In this document: positions 8,167-17,314 of the stretch, piece after piece
Position numbering within the stretch: position 1 is the first letter of the stretch
Layout: each line of letters opens with the position of its first letter
Origin: Mycobacterium sp. E796
GTDB taxonomy: Bacteria > Actinomycetota > Actinomycetes > Mycobacteriales > Mycobacteriaceae
Length of the DNA stretch: 62,545 nt
Direction: 5' to 3'
Assembly: GCF_001672815.1 (NCBI RefSeq)
Contig: NZ_LZKK01000193.1
Coordinates: forward strand, 1-62,545
Program-made: the position numbers and the translations under genes
The notes under the pieces: model-generated
Databases searched by the model: none
Told to the model about the DNA's origin: nothing
Seen by the model: only the letters and a program-made list of their open reading frames with translations

Positions 8167-9537
8167 TTGTCGACAACCGCGTCCGAATCCAAAGGCAGCG
8201 CAATAGTTCTCGGGGCCAGCATCGGCGGGCTGCTGGCCGCGCGGGTGCTTGCCGACTTCTACGACACCGTGACCGTGGTCGAACGCGACGTCCTGCCGGA
8301 CGGGCCGCAGACCCGCCGCGGAGTGCCGCAGGGCGCCCAACCCCACACCCTGCCGACCCGGGCGGCAGGGATCATGGACCGGCTGTTCCCCGGATTCCTC
8401 GACGAGCTGGTCGCCGGCGGGGCGCGCGTCTGGAACGACGGCGACCTGTCACGGCTCTGGTTGACCTTCTCTGGGCATCCGCTGATTCGTTCCGGCAAGG
8501 TCCCCGACCCGGAGTCCATCGTCATTCACCATGCGCACCGGCCATTTCTCGAGTGGAATTTGCGTCGCCGCGTGCGTGGCATTCCCAACGTGAAGTTCCT
8601 CGATGCCCACGACGTGGTGCGGCTGACCTCGTCCCCGCAGCGCGAACGCGTGACGGGCATCGTGTTGGCTCCGCGCGACTCCGGTGCCGAACGGACCCTG
8701 ACGGCCGATCTTGTCGTGGACACCACCGGGCGTGGCTCGAGGACACCGCTGTTGCTCGAGCAACTCGGCTACCGGCCTCCACGCGAAGACAAATTGACGG
8801 TGCACGTCACGTACGCCAGCATGCGCGTCTACGTAGCGCCGGGCACGTTGCGGGAGAACTTCATCATCAACGCGGCCGAGCCCGGGCGTCCCGTCGCATT
8901 CGCGATGTTCGGGGGAGAAGACGACACCTACGTGCTCGCCGTGCAAACGATGGCCGGGCGGCCGGTGCCCACCGACCGCGCGGCTCTGCTCAACAGCCTG
9001 ACCGACGTCGCGCCCCCGCATGCCCTGGCCGCCGCGCGGTCCGCCGAACCACTCACCGATGTCGCGCAGTACAAGTTCCCCTCCAACCGGTGGCGGCGCT
9101 ACGACAAGCTGGAGCGCATGCCCGACGGGCTGATCGTGATGGGCGACGCCATGTGCAACTTCAATCCCCTGTACGGGCAGGGAATGTCGGTGGCCGCCAT
9201 CGAGGCGCTGATCCTGCGTGACTGTCTCGAGGGAGGCGAACAAGGCCTGCCGCGGCGGTTCTTTGGGCAGGCCGCCAAAGAGATCGGCGTGGCGTGGCGG
9301 GCCGCCGTGGCTTCTGACCTGGCGTTGCCGCAAATAGCCGGGAATCGAACGGTGTCCATGCGGCTCCGCAACGCCTACTTGGACCACGTGCTGTCCGCCG
9401 CGGAGACCGAGCCGGTGATCGTCCAGAAGTTCCTGCGGATGATGAACATGGTCAGCGAACGCGCCGAGTTGTTCCATCCGTCGACGATGCTGCAGACGAT
9501 CGCCAGACCACGCAAGCGCATATCCGCAACGAGGTAA
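8167..9537 (+). CDS. FAD-dependent monooxygenase (PHBH/UbiH-like fold), copy 1
   Basis: A 456-residue flavoprotein. The N-terminal Rossmann motif IVLGASIGGLLAARVLADF (residues ~13-31) ends in the acidic residue of VVERD. VVDTTGRGSRTP lies at ~183, and the second FAD motif VMGDAMCNFNPLYGQGMS at ~324-341, as in aromatic hydroxylases and geranylgeranyl-reductase-like proteins. A reductant-binding domain is not separate, as usual in this fold. The start is TTG 8167, with AAGGAG at 8156-8161. A strong paralogue lies at 19495-20859. Between two HD genes and upstream of a nitroreductase, it probably oxidises an aromatic or polycyclic substrate (inference). Confidence 0.82.
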   Translation: MSTTASESKGSAIVLGASIGGLLAARVLADFYDTVTVVERDVLPDGPQTRRGVPQGAQPHTLPTRAAGIMDRLFPGFLDELVAGGARVWNDGDLSRLWLTFSGHPLIRSGKVPDPESIVIHHAHRPFLEWNLRRRVRGIPNVKFLDAHDVVRLTSSPQRERVTGIVLAPRDSGAERTLTADLVVDTTGRGSRTPLLLEQLGYRPPREDKLTVHVTYASMRVYVAPGTLRENFIINAAEPGRPVAFAMFGGEDDTYVLAVQTMAGRPVPTDRAALLNSLTDVAPPHALAAARSAEPLTDVAQYKFPSNRWRRYDKLERMPDGLIVMGDAMCNFNPLYGQGMSVAAIEALILRDCLEGGEQGLPRRFFGQAAKEIGVAWRAAVASDLALPQIAGNRTVSMRLRNAYLDHVLSAAETEPVIVQKFLRMMNMVSERAELFHPSTMLQTIARPRKRISATR

Positions 9538-9552
9538 GGACACCGTGGACGC

Positions 9553-9576
9553 GTGTCGGATTCTGTGGGAAAGACG
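9553..9576. promoter_or_regulatory. Tandem TGTCG/TGTGG element, copy C (putative operator of HD gene 2)
   Basis: Reads GTGTCGGATTC then TGTGGGAAAGACG, keeping the 10-bp repeat spacing (TGTCGGA / TGTGGGA) seen in copies A and B. It ends 70 bp before the ATG of HD gene 2. The TGTGGGAAAGA half is identical to copy A. Confidence 0.5.
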
Positions 9577-9646
9577 GCCCGAACGGCACCGGTGAATGGC
9601 CGCGCGGCACCGGAGGATGGAGCTAGTCCACGAAGGAGAAGCGATC

Positions 9647-10297
9647 ATGGCAATCCAGTCCATCGAGACGGTCGCCGGCATCGTCATCCCCGACACGGCA
9701 GTGGTCCGGGACGCAACCGACTTCATCCGCGGCGCCGAAGACGACGTGCTCTTCCACCATTCCCGGCGGGTGTTCCTGTTCGGCTCGCTGCACGGGCTCC
9801 GGCTCGGCTTGGCTCCGGACCCGGAGCTGCTGTACGTGGGCGCGATGTTCCACGACCTCGGCCTCACCGCGCGCTACGGGGCGTCGACGCAGCGCTTCGA
9901 GATCGACGGCGCCGACACGGCGCGCGACTTCCTGCTCGAGCGCGGCGTCGGACAGGCCGACGCCGACAAGGTGTGGCTCGGCATCGCCCTGCACTCGACG
10001 CCCGAGGTTCCCGCGCGCCTCGACCCCGAAACCGCCTTGCTGGCAGCCGGTGTCAAGACCGACGTGGTCGGCGTGGGGCTCGAGGCCCTGGACCCGGACG
10101 CGGTCGACGCGGTGACCGCCGCCCATCCCCGTCCGGACTTCAAGAACCGCATCCTGGCGGCCTTCAACGACGGCATGAAGCACCGCCCCGACACGACTTT
10201 CGGCACGATGAACGCCGACGTGCTGGCGCACTTCGACCCTGCGTTCAAGCGGGGGAACATGGTCGACTTCGTTCTCAACAGCAACTGGCCCGAATAA
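9647..10297 (+). CDS. HD-domain metal-dependent hydrolase-like protein (cyanamide hydratase-like), copy 2
   Basis: A 216-residue HD-domain protein that aligns without gaps to copy 1 (7428-8078): HHSRRVFLFGSL (first His), AMFHDLGLTARY (HD pair), IALHSTPEVPARL, and a nearly invariant C-terminal region (AAHPRPDFKNRILAAFNDGM). ATG 9647 follows AAGGAG at 9633-9638, fixing the start and discarding the longer open frame from 9596. The pair suggests duplication of a whole promoter-gene unit. The nitroreductase begins 26 bp downstream and is probably co-transcribed. Exact reaction unknown. Confidence 0.82.
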   Translation: MAIQSIETVAGIVIPDTAVVRDATDFIRGAEDDVLFHHSRRVFLFGSLHGLRLGLAPDPELLYVGAMFHDLGLTARYGASTQRFEIDGADTARDFLLERGVGQADADKVWLGIALHSTPEVPARLDPETALLAAGVKTDVVGVGLEALDPDAVDAVTAAHPRPDFKNRILAAFNDGMKHRPDTTFGTMNADVLAHFDPAFKRGNMVDFVLNSNWPE

Positions 10298-10322
10298 CCG
10301 ACCCATGGAAGGGAGCGGACAA

Positions 10323-11027
10323 ATGGAGATCCACGAGGCGCTGTACACCACCAGGATGATGCGGCGGTTGCGGCCGGACCCGGTCCCGCTGGACGTGCAG
10401 GCCCGCATCCTCGATGCGGCCGTCCGGGCACCCAACGGTGGCAACACTCAACGCTGGCACTTTGTCGCCGTCGACGATCCGAAACTCATCCACGAGTTCG
10501 GCGAACTGTTCCGGCAGGCCCGCGCCCTCGAATACGAGAAGTTCAGCACGGGGCAGGGACCGATGGTGGTGCCGGGGCCCGGCGCGGACCTCGCCGCCCA
10601 CGCCGAGACGATGCGCCGGATCAAGGGCTCCGGCAACTACCTGGCCGACCACTTCGACGAGGTTCCCCTGTTGCTCTTCGTGTTCGCGATCGACGATCTC
10701 GGCGGCGCCAACATCTACCCCGCGATCTGGAGCGCCCTGCTGGCCGCCCGGGCCGAGGGCGTCGGCGGCGTCATGACGATGGTGCTCAACAACTTCCGGG
10801 ACAAGGTGAACGAGATGCTGGGCGTGCCCGTCGAGGAGGGCTGGAAGATGTCGGCCATGCTGACCCTCGGCTACCCACTGGGTAAGTGGGGCGTGGCAGC
10901 CAATCGTCGCCCCGTGCACGAGGTTTCGTCCCGCAACCACTGGGATGCGCCGTTCGGTGTCGAGGTGCCGGAGCCGCTGTGGTCGCCTGAAGGCAAGGCG
11001 GAGACCGGATTAGCCGCGGTCGGATAG
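10323..11027 (+). CDS. Nitroreductase-family FMN oxidoreductase
   Basis: A 234-residue member of the NfsA/NfsB/BluB-like nitroreductase fold. RMMRRLRPDPVPLDV plus APNGGNTQRWHFV form the FMN phosphate/ribityl-binding start, AIWSALLAARAEGVGGVM the central helix, and MLTLGYPLGKWG the C-terminal FMN loop. These enzymes reduce nitro, quinone or enone groups with NAD(P)H, or act as dehydrogenases. ATG 10323 has AAGGGAG upstream. It lies 25 bp after HD gene 2 and its stop overlaps the start region of the cupin gene, suggesting one transcript. Confidence 0.83.
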   Translation: MEIHEALYTTRMMRRLRPDPVPLDVQARILDAAVRAPNGGNTQRWHFVAVDDPKLIHEFGELFRQARALEYEKFSTGQGPMVVPGPGADLAAHAETMRRIKGSGNYLADHFDEVPLLLFVFAIDDLGGANIYPAIWSALLAARAEGVGGVMTMVLNNFRDKVNEMLGVPVEEGWKMSAMLTLGYPLGKWGVAANRRPVHEVSSRNHWDAPFGVEVPEPLWSPEGKAETGLAAVG

Positions 11028-11554
11028 TGGTGCGGGAACCATTCCGTCGCCTGGACCGTGAGAACAGCATGACATCAGCCAATAATGCGGACATGTTGGA
11101 AGTGTTCGGACCTGTCGTGGAATTCATGACTCCGCCGGACGAAGATCAGTTCTGCGTCATGCGCGCGGTCATCCCGCCGGGGGTGGTGATCCCGCTGCAC
11201 AGCCACAACGACTTCGAGGATTTCTACATCCTGGCGGGCAGCCAACAGGTGCTTGTCGAGGTTGGCGGCGACCTTCAATGGCGCGATGCTCCCGCCGGGG
11301 ATTACGTTCGGGTGCCGGGCGACGTCCCGCACGCACACCGCAACGTCTCACAAGAGCCGGCCGTCGACCTGATCATCACGACGGCGCGCATGGGCCGGTT
11401 TTTTCGCGAGGTCGGCCGGCCGGTGGGCTCCGCGCCACCGACCGCCTGCGAGGTAGCGCGCTTCGTCGAGGTTGCGGGGCGTTACGGCTACCGGCTGGCG
11501 ACGCCGGACGAAAACGCCGCGGTCGGTATCACCGTGCCCGCGTTCTCGGGGTGA
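11027..11554 (+). CDS. Small cupin-domain protein
   Basis: Up to 175 residues from GTG 11027, which overlaps the preceding stop by one base; ATG 11069 (residue 15) is an alternative start. Cupin motif 1 is PLHSHNDFEDFYILAG (metal ligands H58, H60, E64) and motif 2 PGDVPHAHRNVS (H102/H104). Such single cupins act as dioxygenases, isomerases or polyketide-type cyclases. Placement after nitroreductase, HD and FAD monooxygenase genes fits a tailoring role in the same pathway, though no substrate can be named. Confidence 0.78.
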   Translation: MVREPFRRLDRENSMTSANNADMLEVFGPVVEFMTPPDEDQFCVMRAVIPPGVVIPLHSHNDFEDFYILAGSQQVLVEVGGDLQWRDAPAGDYVRVPGDVPHAHRNVSQEPAVDLIITTARMGRFFREVGRPVGSAPPTACEVARFVEVAGRYGYRLATPDENAAVGITVPAFSG

Positions 11555-11669
11555 CGGGCGGCCAGCTTAGGCGGTTACAGGCCGAGATTTCGTCGCTGTC
11601 ACCGAAGATCGTCACACTGATCGCGGTATCCGACGTGCGTACCGCCTACGGGTAGGCATCGTGCTGGTA

Positions 11670-11684
11670 TAGCGTCGAGTCGTG
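11670..11684 (+). promoter_or_regulatory. Leaderless-type promoter upstream of LAL regulator 1
   Basis: TAGCGT (11670-11675) fits the mycobacterial -10 consensus TANNNT; a GTG follows after 6 nt (11682), the spacing expected when transcription starts on the start codon. The same TAGCGT-N7-GTG layout precedes the paralogous gene at 14508. No -35 is evident. Confidence 0.45.
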
Positions 11685-11711
11685 CCTATTCCGATCGAGG
11701 TTGCCAAGTAG
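11682..11711 (+). CDS. Possible 9-codon leaderless leader peptide before LAL regulator 1
   Basis: GTG 11682, at the predicted transcription start, opens a short frame (VPIPIEVAK) ending in TAG at 11709-11711, 10 nt before the GTG of the regulator and in a different frame. It could be a translated leader coupling into the regulator through the AGGCGGGG stretch. Alternatively it is the relic of the original start, separated from the gene by a one-base indel, since in the paralogue the equivalent GTG starts the protein itself. Confidence 0.3.
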   Translation: MPIPIEVAK

Positions 11712-11721
11712 GCGGGGGGCC

Positions 11722-14433
11722 GTGGAGCTTATCGGCCGGCAAGCCGAAACCGCGGTTCTCGATCAGCTTGTTGAAGCGATATCCGCCGGGGAAAGCCGCG
11801 CGCTGCTGATTCACGGCGCGGCGGGCGTCGGGAAGTCCGCGCTCCTGGATTACCTGGCGGGGCGGGCATTCCACTGCCGCCTGATACGTGCGGCCGGTGT
11901 CCAATCCGAGATGGAGCTTGCCTTCGCCGCGCTACACCAACTGTGCGGCCCGATGGTCGACCACCTCGAGGAGCTTCCCGGGCCGCAGCGCGAGGCTCTG
12001 CAGACGGCTTTCGGCATGATCGCCGGGCCGCCACCGGACCGGTTTCTGGTTGGAATGGCCTTCCTGAGCATGCTTTCCGAGGCGGCGGACGAGCGGCCGC
12101 TGGTCTGCCTGATCGATGACGAACAGTGGCTCGACCGTGCGTCCGCGCAGGTGCTTGCGTTCGTGGCACGGCGCCTGGTCGCCGAATCCGTCGGGCTGGT
12201 CTTCGCCGCGCGAGTGCCGGGTCGCGACCTCGCGGGGTTGCCACGCCTCCAGGTGGGTGGCCTGCCGGATGCTGAAGCCCGTGCGCTCTTGGACACGGTG
12301 CTGACCGGGCCGCTGGACGCGCAGGTACGCGATCAGATCGTCGCCGAGACGCACGGCAATCCACTCGCATTGGTTGAGCTGCCGCGCGGACTGAGTGCCC
12401 AAGAGCTGGCGGGCGGATTCGGACTGCCAAGCGCCGCAAGGCTTTCCGGAACCGTCGAGGAGAGCTTCCGGCGGCGCATCAGCGCCATGCCAGGTCCGAC
12501 CCGCGAGCTGTTACTCGTAGTGGCCTCGGAGCCGACGGGAGATCCGGCCCTGATTTGGTCAGCCGCAGCGCAACTGGGGGTCGGCGCCGACGCTGCCGCA
12601 CCGGCGGTCGATGCCGGCCTGGTGGAGCTCGGCACTCGGCTGTGGTTCCGGCACCCGCTCGCCCGCTCGGCGGCTTACCACTCGGGTTCGCTGTTGCAAC
12701 GGCAACGGGTCCACCGGGCCCTCGCGGGTGTCACAGATTCGACGTTGGATCCGGACCGATGTGCCTGGCATCTGGCCAACGCCACGGCTAAGCCGGACGA
12801 GGACATCGCCATCGAGCTGCTGCGTTCGGCCGATCGCGCGCGCGCGCGTGGTGGGGTGGCCGCCGCCGCAGCCTTTCTTGAGCGCGCCACGGTTTTAACC
12901 CTCGACCCGGGCAAGCGCGCGCAGCGCGCTCTTGACGCTGCGGCGGCCAAGGTCGAAGCCGGTGCATTCGATGCTGCGCTGGACCTGATAGCTCGAGCCG
13001 AGGCCGGGCCGTTGAACGACCTCCAGCGTGCACGCGTCGACCTGGTCCGCGCTCAGCTGGCGTTCGTCACCAACCGCGGTAGTGACGCGCCGCCGCTGCT
13101 GCTCAAGGCCGCCAAACAGCTCGAGCCCGTCGACGTAGCGCTTTCGCGCGCAACATATCTGGAGGCAATGTCGGCGGCGATGTTCTCCGGTCGATTGGCG
13201 GCCGGTTGCGGGGTCGCGGACGTGGCCCGCGCCGCCGCGGCATCGCCACGTCCGCCAACACCGCTCCTGTCCGACCTGTTGCTCGACGGCTATGTCGCGC
13301 GGTTCGCCGACCGGTATGCGGTGGCGGTGCAGACCTTGCGCCGCGCGGTGAGCGCGGCGGTTGGGTCGTCGGGCGAGGCGCTGCGGTTTTTGTGGCTGGC
13401 GGGCATCGCCGCGCTGGATCTCTGGGATGACAAGAGCTGGGATGTGCTCTCGGAGAGGCACGTCGAGGTTGCCCGTACCACCGGCGTATTGACGGAACTG
13501 TCGCTCGCCTTGAGCACGCGCGCAGTTATGCACCTATTCGCCGGTGAACTAAGGGCCGCTGAGGCACTCGTGCAGGAAGTGCAGGTAGTGACCGAGGCGA
13601 CAGGCGCCGGGCTCGCGCCTTACGGCGCCCTGCTGCAGGCCGCGTTTCGTGGCGACCAGGCTGAGGTTTCTGCGCTCGTCGAATCGACGACGAAAGACGT
13701 GATGCGCCGCGGCGAGGGTATCGGGCTAAGCGTAGGCGAGCACGCGGAAGCGTTGCTCAACAACGGCATTGGAAACTACAGCGTGGCGATGGCCGCCGCG
13801 CAACACGCTGTCGAACATCAAATGGACCTGGGCACGTCGGGGTGGTGCCTGGTCGAACTCGTCGAGGCGGCAGCGCGCTGTGGCAGGACCGACACCGCGA
13901 CGGACACGCTTGCTCGTCTTACGGAGTTGACGAATGCCGCTGGCACCGATTGGGCACTGGGTGTTCAAGTACGTTCGCGCGCACTGCTGTCAGACGGCGC
14001 CGATGCCGAGCGCCTGTACCGCGAGGCGATCGCGCGGCTCGCGCGCACCCGCATTCGTGCGGAACTGGCCCGCGCTCACCTGCTGTACGGCGAATGGTTG
14101 CGTCGCGAGCGTCGTCGCACCGACGCTCGGGCGCAGCTGCGAATGGCGCACGCGATGCTCGACGCTATGGGAATGGAGGCTTTCGCCGAGCGGGCAAGGC
14201 GCGAGCTGCAGGCCACCGGGGAGACCGCGCGCAAACGCACGACCGCTTCCGCCGAGGGAGGACAACTTACCGCGCAGGAAGCCCAGATCGCGCGCTTGGC
14301 CCGTGACGGGCTGTCGAACCCCGAGATAGGGGCGCGGCTATTCATCAGCGCTCGAACCGTCCAATACCACCTGCGAAAAGTGTTTACGAAGCTGGATATC
14401 AGTTCACGCAGCCAGCTCGCTCGCGTCCTCTGA
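11722..14433 (+). CDS. Large ATP-binding LuxR-family (LAL) transcriptional regulator 1
   Basis: A 903-residue LAL/MalT-like regulator: N-terminal AAA/STAND ATPase with Walker A GAAGVGKSA (residues ~32-40) and Walker B LVCLIDDEQWLD, a long alpha-helical TPR-like region in the middle, and a C-terminal LuxR helix-turn-helix (LTAQEAQIARLARDGLSNPE and TVQYHLRKVFTKLDISSRSQ). GTG 11722 has AGGCGGGG upstream; TTG 11701 in the same frame is possible. Such proteins bind an inducer in the helical region and activate transcription in an ATP-dependent way. It is followed directly by a paralogue. Targets are unknown, but the SDR, FAD monooxygenase and ubiX/ubiD genes downstream are candidates. Confidence 0.88.
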   Translation: MELIGRQAETAVLDQLVEAISAGESRALLIHGAAGVGKSALLDYLAGRAFHCRLIRAAGVQSEMELAFAALHQLCGPMVDHLEELPGPQREALQTAFGMIAGPPPDRFLVGMAFLSMLSEAADERPLVCLIDDEQWLDRASAQVLAFVARRLVAESVGLVFAARVPGRDLAGLPRLQVGGLPDAEARALLDTVLTGPLDAQVRDQIVAETHGNPLALVELPRGLSAQELAGGFGLPSAARLSGTVEESFRRRISAMPGPTRELLLVVASEPTGDPALIWSAAAQLGVGADAAAPAVDAGLVELGTRLWFRHPLARSAAYHSGSLLQRQRVHRALAGVTDSTLDPDRCAWHLANATAKPDEDIAIELLRSADRARARGGVAAAAAFLERATVLTLDPGKRAQRALDAAAAKVEAGAFDAALDLIARAEAGPLNDLQRARVDLVRAQLAFVTNRGSDAPPLLLKAAKQLEPVDVALSRATYLEAMSAAMFSGRLAAGCGVADVARAAAASPRPPTPLLSDLLLDGYVARFADRYAVAVQTLRRAVSAAVGSSGEALRFLWLAGIAALDLWDDKSWDVLSERHVEVARTTGVLTELSLALSTRAVMHLFAGELRAAEALVQEVQVVTEATGAGLAPYGALLQAAFRGDQAEVSALVESTTKDVMRRGEGIGLSVGEHAEALLNNGIGNYSVAMAAAQHAVEHQMDLGTSGWCLVELVEAAARCGRTDTATDTLARLTELTNAAGTDWALGVQVRSRALLSDGADAERLYREAIARLARTRIRAELARAHLLYGEWLRRERRRTDARAQLRMAHAMLDAMGMEAFAERARRELQATGETARKRTTASAEGGQLTAQEAQIARLARDGLSNPEIGARLFISARTVQYHLRKVFTKLDISSRSQLARVL

Positions 14434-14494
14434 CTCGCCGACGTTGCCCGCTGCGGAGGTAACAACCTTGCGTGCGGTGGGCCGGAGGCTCGGA

Positions 14495-14510
14495 TAGCGT
14501 CGGTTCTGTG
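14495..14510 (+). promoter_or_regulatory. Leaderless-type promoter of LAL regulator 2
   Basis: TAGCGT (14495-14500), 7 nt, then GTG 14508. The preceding stop is at 14433, so this gene has its own promoter rather than depending on read-through. Confidence 0.45.
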
Positions 14511-17270
14511 TCGCAGCGCGAGGGCACTGAGCTGAGCCTGATTGGTCGTCAAGCCGAACGGGGTGTGCTCGACGGACTGGTGACCGCGGTGCGCGCCGGC
14601 GAGAGTCGGGCTCTCACTGTGCGTGGTGAGCCGGGTGTCGGCAAGACGGCCCTCTTGGAGTATCTGGCCGCGCAGGCGTCGGGCTGCAAGGTCGTGCGCG
14701 CTGCGGGGATTCAGTCGGAGATGGAGCTGGCGTTCGCCGGGTTGCACCAGCTGTCCGCCCCCATGCTCGATCGGCTTGGGCGCCTTCCGGCGCCGCAGCG
14801 GGAAGCCCTGGAGACTGCATTCGGCATGAGTTTCGGGTCGGTGCCGGACCAGTTTCTGATCGGCCTTTCCGTCCTGAGCTTGTTGTCGGACGTGGCCGAC
14901 GAACAGCCGCTACTGTGCCTGATCGACGATCAGCAGTGGCTGGACCGCGCCTCCTCGCAGACCTTTGCGTTCGTCGCTCGCCGCCTCGGGGCGGAAGCGG
15001 TTGGCATTGTCTTCGCGACCCGAGTGCCCGGAGTGGAACTGGCCGGCCTGCCGGAGCTGGAAGTCCGCGGTCTGCCGAAAGAAGATGCGCGTGCGCTCCT
15101 TGACTCGGCACTGCCGGGGTCACTGGAAGGACGGGTGCGCGAGCAAATCGTCACTGAGACGGGCGGTAATCCGCTGGCCTTGCTGGAGCTGCCACGCCGC
15201 ATGACCCCGGCAGAACTTGCCGGCGGTTTCGGGCTGCCCGCGGCGGTGCCGCTCGCAGGTGCCGTCGAGGAGAGCTTCCGACGTAGCCACGCCGCATTGC
15301 CCGCAGACGCCCAACGCCTGCTCCTGGTCGCTGCAGCCGATCCCACGGGCGATCCAGCGCTGGTCTGGTCTGCGGCGGAGCGGCTGGGTATCTCGGCTTC
15401 GGCCGCGGCCGAGGCGGCGGAGGCGGGTCTGGCCGAGATCGACACCCGGGTGCGGTTTCGGCACCCCCTGGCGCGCTCGGCGACCTATTGGTCGGCGTCA
15501 CCCGCCGAGCGCCGAGCGGTCCACGGCGCGCTTGCGGAGGTCACCAATGCAGCACTCGATCCCGACCGCCGCGTCTGGCATCTGGCCGAGGCCGCTTCGG
15601 GCCCGGACGCTGACATCGCAGAGGAGCTGGAGCGCTGCGCCGACCAGGTACTGGCGCGGGGCGGGCTGGCCGCCGCCGCCGCGTTTCTCGAACGCGCCGC
15701 ACGGTTGACGCCCGACCGGGCGAGGCGGGCCGGACGGGCGCTCGCCGCGGCGCACACGAAGGTACAGGCGGGCGCATTCGATGCGGCGGCCGCCCTGCTG
15801 GCTATGGCGAAAGCTGGCCCGCTCGACGAGCTGCAACGGGCGCGCGTCGACCTTCTGCGGGCTCAAATCGCGTTCGCCACCAGCCGGGGTGGCGACGCTC
15901 CCCGCCTGCTGCTGATGGCTGCCAGGCGCTTCGAGCCGATCGAGCCCGGTCTAGCCAGGGAGACCTACCTCGACGCCATCAACGCCGCGGCGTTCGCTGG
16001 GCGCCTGGCCAGCCGCGGCGGCGGCGTGCTAGCCGTGGCCCGAGCCGCAGCGGCGGCCCCGCGACCACCGCACGCTCCCCGCCCGCCCGACGTCCTTCTT
16101 GACGGCCTGGCGGCGAACTTCGTCGACGGGTACGCCGCAGCGGTGCCCAGGCTGCAGGACGCGCTGACAACGTTCGGCAGGCGCATGTCGCCTGAGGAGG
16201 AGCTGCGCTGGATGTGGCTCATCAACCTGGTGGCCCTGCACCTGTGGGATGACGCGCGCTGGGACGCACTCTCGGTCCGCTACCTCCAGCTCGCCCGTAA
16301 GGTCGGCGCCCTGAACGAGCTGCCGCTTGCCCTGAGCACGCGGGCCATGATGCTGTTGTGGGTCGGCGACCTGACCGCCGCGAGCAGCCTGATCGACGAG
16401 CAATCGACGGTCACGGAGGCGACGGGCAGCAACCTTGCGCCCTACACCGCGATGCGCCTCGCCGCGATGCGCGGAAGGAAGGCAGAGGCGTTCGCCCTGA
16501 TCGAGGCCACCAACAGGGAGGTGGCCCAGCGCGGCGAAGGCATCGGGGTGGCGTGCGCCGAGTGGACGAGGGCCGTGTTGCACAACGGCTTTGGCGACTA
16601 CCCGGAGGCGATGGCCGCCGCCCAGCTGGCTCTTTACCACCAGGAGTACCCCGATGTCCGCTACCCAGGCATAGCGAATTGGGCCGTGGCAGAGCTCATA
16701 GAGGCCGCCGTACGCAGCGGGATGACCGAGACCGCGACCGTCGCCGTCCGTTGGCTGGCCGAGATGGCTGCCGCCAGCGGCACCGACTGGGCGCTCGGGG
16801 TGGAAAAGCGCTCGCGCGCACTGATCTCGGAGGGGGAGAACGCCGAGCGCCTCTACCAGTCGGCGATCACGCATTTCAGCAGCAGCCGCGTCCGCACCGA
16901 GCTCGCCCGCGCACACCTGGTCTACGGCGAGTGGTTAGTCCGGGAACGCCGACGCGTCGACGCGCGCGAGCAGCTCCACACTGCTCTCCACATGCTGGAG
17001 ACCATGGGTATGGCTGCGTTCGCGGAGCGAGCGCAGCGCGAACTGGTAGCCATCGGTACAACCGCCCGCAAACGCACAGCCATTACGAGCACCGTTGAAC
17101 TGACCGCCCAAGAGACCCAGATAGCCCGCCTGGCCCGCGATGGGCTGTCCAACCCCGAGATCGGCGACCGGTTGTTTATCAGCGCCAAAACTGTCCAGTA
17201 CCACTTGCGTAAGGTCTTCGCCAAGCTCGACATCACCTCTCGCAGCCAGCTCGAATATGTCTTGAGTTAG
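14508..17270 (+). CDS. Large ATP-binding LuxR-family (LAL) transcriptional regulator 2
   Basis: A 920-residue paralogue of the preceding gene, collinear over its full length: SLIGRQAERGVLDGLV start, Walker A GEPGVGKTA, Walker B LLCLIDDQQWLD, helical repeat region, and LuxR HTH (LTAQETQIARLARDGLSNPE; TVQYHLRKVFAKLDITSRSQ). The HTH regions are nearly identical to those of regulator 1, so they may bind overlapping sites, while the helical sensor parts differ more. GTG 14508 is chosen for its leaderless promoter. The tandem arrangement suggests local duplication followed by sensor divergence (inference). Confidence 0.88.
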   Translation: MSQREGTELSLIGRQAERGVLDGLVTAVRAGESRALTVRGEPGVGKTALLEYLAAQASGCKVVRAAGIQSEMELAFAGLHQLSAPMLDRLGRLPAPQREALETAFGMSFGSVPDQFLIGLSVLSLLSDVADEQPLLCLIDDQQWLDRASSQTFAFVARRLGAEAVGIVFATRVPGVELAGLPELEVRGLPKEDARALLDSALPGSLEGRVREQIVTETGGNPLALLELPRRMTPAELAGGFGLPAAVPLAGAVEESFRRSHAALPADAQRLLLVAAADPTGDPALVWSAAERLGISASAAAEAAEAGLAEIDTRVRFRHPLARSATYWSASPAERRAVHGALAEVTNAALDPDRRVWHLAEAASGPDADIAEELERCADQVLARGGLAAAAAFLERAARLTPDRARRAGRALAAAHTKVQAGAFDAAAALLAMAKAGPLDELQRARVDLLRAQIAFATSRGGDAPRLLLMAARRFEPIEPGLARETYLDAINAAAFAGRLASRGGGVLAVARAAAAAPRPPHAPRPPDVLLDGLAANFVDGYAAAVPRLQDALTTFGRRMSPEEELRWMWLINLVALHLWDDARWDALSVRYLQLARKVGALNELPLALSTRAMMLLWVGDLTAASSLIDEQSTVTEATGSNLAPYTAMRLAAMRGRKAEAFALIEATNREVAQRGEGIGVACAEWTRAVLHNGFGDYPEAMAAAQLALYHQEYPDVRYPGIANWAVAELIEAAVRSGMTETATVAVRWLAEMAAASGTDWALGVEKRSRALISEGENAERLYQSAITHFSSSRVRTELARAHLVYGEWLVRERRRVDAREQLHTALHMLETMGMAAFAERAQRELVAIGTTARKRTAITSTVELTAQETQIARLARDGLSNPEIGDRLFISAKTVQYHLRKVFAKLDITSRSQLEYVLS

Positions 17271-17314
17271 CCGGAGAAGAACGTGGCGAGGTTGGCGCGG
17301 CGTTCACCGATCGA

